Positions 61,463 to 64,000 of a DNA stretch of 64,000 nt are shown piece after piece. Under the pieces are notes generated by a model. That model searched no databases and was not told the DNA's origin. It saw only the letters and a list, made by a program, of their open reading frames with translations. This DNA is from Lampris incognitus (Eukaryota; Chordata; Actinopteri; Lampriformes; Lampridae). The DNA lies in assembly GCF_029633865.1 (NCBI RefSeq), contig NC_079211.1, forward strand, positions 144,387,998-144,451,997, in the 5' to 3' direction. Made by a program: the position numbers and the translations under genes. Numbering within the stretch: the stretch's first letter is position 1; every line of letters begins with the position of its first letter.

Positions 61463-61791
61463 ATCCATCCATCCATTATCCAAACCGCTTATCCTGCTCT
61501 CCTAGCAGTCATTGGGCGGCAGGCGGGGAGACACCCTGGACAGGCCACCAGGCCATCACACAGGGCCCACACACACACATCTAGGGCAATTTAGTACGGC
61601 CGATTCACCTGACCTACATGTCTTTGGACTGCGGGAGGAAACCGGAGCACTCGGAGGAAACCCATGCAGACATGGGGAGAACATGCAAACGACGACCCAG
61701 GACAACCCCCAAGGTTGGACTACCCCGGGGCTCAAACCCAGGACCTTCTTGCTGTGAGGTGACCGCGCTAACCACTGCACCACCATGCAGC
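61463..61791 (-). mobile_element. tRNA-derived SINE, family A, with 14-bp target duplication
   Basis: A full reverse copy within the LINE remnant. It is flanked by the exact direct repeat TGCGCTTACATCCC at 61449-61462 and 61792-61805. The head (GCACCATGGT complement) and B box (GGGCTCAAACCC region) lie at the right and the CATCCATCCATCCATTATCC tail at the left. Confidence 0.92.
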
Positions 61792-62573
61792 TGCGCTTAC
61801 ATCCCGTTTTGAGGAAACATTTTTTGAAGATTTTGAAAGCTGAGGTTGTCTCTGTAATTTATGGCAAACTAGACCCTTGCAGTTTGCTTACCAAGCTGGA
61901 AAAGGTGTAGAGGATGTAAAACTCTTCATCATCAGCAGAGTGTATGAGCACCTTGAGAAACCCAAATCTCACGCGAGGCTTTTATTTGCCGATTCCTCTT
62001 CAGCTTTTAACGAGATGCTGCCTAATATTTTGACTGAGCGACTTGCTTCTTATTTTAAAATACCTCATCAACTTTCAATGTTGCTTTTGGATTTTTTTTT
62101 AACGGACAAAATCCAGCAGGTTTTAGTGAATGGACATACGTATGTCCAACACAAAGATCTCAAATACGGGCCCACCCAAGGGTTGTGGCCTGCCCCCCCT
62201 GCTTTTTATCTTGTACACAGACAGCTACAGGGCTTCTCCAGAGGGCAGCTATCTTGTGACTTTCTCTAATGACACCGCCCTCTTATCTCTTCTCCAGGGC
62301 TCTGAGTCAGACCATGGTAGGACGTTATCACCACACCATTTAACGTATCAAAAACTAAGGAACTAATCGTTGATTTCAGGAAAAACAGTGACAAACCAAA
62401 AGCCAGCATTATACATTGTGAGGATGTCCAAATTGTCGACACGTAAAAGTATTTAGGAACAGTGTTCGACTCTTCATCAATGTGAACACAAAGTGGGTTG
62501 TAAGTGTGAACAACAAAGAATTCACTTAGTGTGGAAGCTTAACTTTTTTCATGCCTGCAACACTATTCTACAT

Positions 62574-62929
62574 ATGGCACGGTGGCGCAGTGGTTAGCGC
62601 GGTTGCCTCACAGTAAGAAGGTCCTGGGTTCGAGCCCCGGGGTAGTCCAACTTTGGGGGTTGCCCCGGGACGTCCTGTGTGGAGTTTGCATGTTCTCCCC
62701 GTGTCTGTGTGGGTTTCCTCCAGGGGCTCCGGTTTCCTCCCACAGTCCAAAGGCCTGTAGGTCAGGTGAATCGGCCGTACTAAATTGCCCCTAGGTGTGG
62801 GTGCGTGTATGTATGTCGGCCCTGTGTGATAGTCTGGCGGCCTGTCCAGGGCGTCTCCCCGCCTGCCGGTATAGGCTCCAGCATCCCCGAGAGCAGGATA
62901 AGCGGTTTGGAAAATGGATGGAAAAATGG
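62574..62929 (+). mobile_element. tRNA-derived SINE, family A, with 15-bp target duplication
   Basis: Head GGCACGGTGGCGCAGTGG, B box GGTTCGAGCCCC, body GTGGAGTTTGCATGTTCTCC, tail GGATAAGCGGTTTGG. Flanks are AACACTATTCTACAT (62559-62573) and AACACTATTCTATAT (62930-62944), a 15-bp duplication with one mismatch. It lies within the LINE remnant. Confidence 0.92.
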
Positions 62930-63454
62930 AACACTATTCTATATAATTTCTATCAATCATTCATCGAAAGTCTTTTAACTTTCTCATTTATTTGCTGGTT
63001 TAATGGGTTGTCTATGAAGGACAAGAATAGCCTAAATTGTATTGTTAAGGTCTGCTCCGAGATAATTGGAGTCCAGCAAAGAGACTTGTGCTCCCTCTGG
63101 GAGAAACGTGTGGCCCAGAAAGCAAAAGGAATTATCATCTAATCTGACCATGTTCTGGCCAGTGAATTCACTGTAATGCCCTCAGGCCGCCGTTATAATG
63201 CGCCCCTCGGGGAAAACAAACCGCCATTCTAAGTCCTTCATTCCTTCTGCTATCAGGTTACTAAATGCCAACAGTAGCCATTTTAAATGATTTGTGTGAA
63301 AATGGGAGTTCTTATCTTTGTTTTCTTTTTCACCTGGCTCCTCGCGTAAACTTGCTTTTATGGGGTGACCTGAGGGTGCCAGAGTGTTGCTGAATGCGTC
63401 ATTCCTTTAAACTCGTAAATGGTTTTTCATTTTGTTTGCTTTTTGGACAGGACT

Positions 63455-64000
63455 GGCGGCCTGTCCAGGGTGTCTCCCCACCTGCCGCCCAAGGACTGCT
63501 GGGATAGGCCCTTTCATGGACTGGTGGCCTGTCCAGGGTGTCTCTCTGCCTGCTGCCCAGTGACTGCTGGGATAGGCCCTGTGATGGACTGGCGGCCTGT
63601 CCAGGGTGTCTCCTCACCTACCGTCCATTGACTGCAGGGATAAGCCCTGTGATGGACTGGCAACCTGTCCAGGGTGTCTACCCACCTATCGCCCAGTGAC
63701 TGCTGGGATAAGCCCTGTGATGGACTGGCGGCCTGTCCAGGGTGTCTCCCTGCCTGCCGTCCAATGACTGCTGGGATAGGCCCTGTGATGGACTGGCAGC
63801 CCGTCCAGGGTGTCTCTCTGCCTGCCGCCTAATGACTGCTGGGATAGGCCCTGTGATGGACTGGCGGCCTGTCCAGGGTTTCTCCCCCGCCTGTTGCCCA
63901 ATGACTGCTGGGATAGGCCCTGTGATGGACTGGCGGCCTGTCTAGGGCGTCTCCCCACCTACCGTCCATTGACTGCTGGGATAAGCCCTGTGATGGACCG
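63455..64000. repeat. 68-bp minisatellite derived from a SINE tail, open at window edge
   Basis: About eight tandem units, each CTGTGATGGACTGGCGGCCT, GTCCAGGGTGTCTC..., CAATGACTGCTGGGATAGGC. The unit matches the tail region of the family A SINE (for example 62820-62880: GTGATAGTCTGGCGGCCTGT). Units differ by several substitutions. The array continues past the right end of the window. Long open frames in it are artefacts. Confidence 0.92.

Larger units (their letters stand above)
61100..63290 (+). mobile_element. Decayed Rex/L2-like LINE, broken by two SINEs
   Basis: Reverse-transcriptase blocks appear in order in shifting frames: NTRKAVGLDAICGRTLHYCA, QMCAERGKIPTIWKTPIIIHI, GLNEFRHVALTS, LQFAYQAGKGVEDVKLFII, HARLLFADSSSAFNEMLP, ILYTDSYRASPEGSYLVTFSN, KELIVDFRKNSDKPKA, and near the 3' end PSGRRYNAPLGKTN and SKSFIPSAIRLLN. 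The catalytic FADD-type motif reads FSND, and several stops and frameshifts are present, so the element is dead. Two family A SINEs (61463-61791 and 62574-62929) were inserted later. Assignment to L2, CR1 or Rex1 is not possible by eye. Confidence 0.82.

Noticed and set aside
63455-64000. CRISPR-like array (regular 68-bp period)
   Set aside because: The whole unit repeats with no unique spacers, the sequence derives from a SINE, and the genome is eukaryotic.

Overview
The window is vertebrate nuclear DNA, almost certainly from a teleost fish. It has GT-AG split genes with fish-like paralogue sequences, Tc1-type and hAT DNA transposons, tRNA-derived SINEs, RTE-type and Rex/L2-like LINE remnants, a Helitron remnant, and very large amounts of simple-sequence DNA. 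I see no bacterial-style operons, CRISPR arrays or prophage. The species cannot be named from the sequence alone.

Four host genes are supported. (1) adamts13 (+, 24-16271) is the 3' part of the von Willebrand factor-cleaving protease gene. Twenty-one exons splice in one open frame of 1,089 residues, from the disintegrin-like domain to CUB2. (2) crat (-, 16895-22988) is complete: 14 exons encode a 628-residue carnitine O-acetyltransferase. It converges tail-to-tail on adamts13, with only 623 bp between the two stop codons. (3) ier5l (-, 23893-24765) is a single-exon immediate-early gene of 290 residues. (4) asb6 (-, 49788-60229) is complete: 6 exons encode 440 residues of ankyrin repeats plus a SOCS box. 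As I recall the human map, CRAT, IER5L and ASB6 lie together at 9q34.11 and ADAMTS13 at 9q34.2, so the block is syntenic with human 9q34 but rearranged.

The 25 kb between ier5l and asb6 has no recognisable protein gene and is dominated by tandem repeats. In order these are TATAG pentamer arrays broken by mobile insertions (25.7-28.1 kb), a TATCG/TATCA pentamer array (28.7-30.2 kb), GATA (30.36-30.80 kb), GACA/GAGA and a 4.2 kb purine-rich satellite ending in a 200-N gap (31.8-36.5 kb), a CTT/CCT tract in a GC-rich island (37.8-38.3 kb), and a 3.2 kb 16-bp minisatellite (43.7-46.9 kb). The very long open frames in these blocks are artefacts of repeat units without stop codons.

The most unusual feature is a family of Tc1/mariner elements. 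An intact DD38E (Intruder-like) transposon with a 347-residue transposase sits in an adamts13 intron. Two 1,197-bp snapback derivatives sit in introns 2 and 5 of asb6. Each derivative has 535-bp inverted arms around a 127-bp loop. The arms join one transposon end to the inverted N-terminal transposase region, and the derivatives keep an open frame for the DNA-binding domain without the catalytic domain. They could be mobilised by the intact element, produce long double-stranded RNA, or encode a truncated DNA-binding protein. All three possibilities are inference.

The right edge (61.1-64 kb) is a decayed LINE carrying two later SINE insertions with clear target-site duplications, followed by a 68-bp minisatellite that appears to be an amplified SINE tail.
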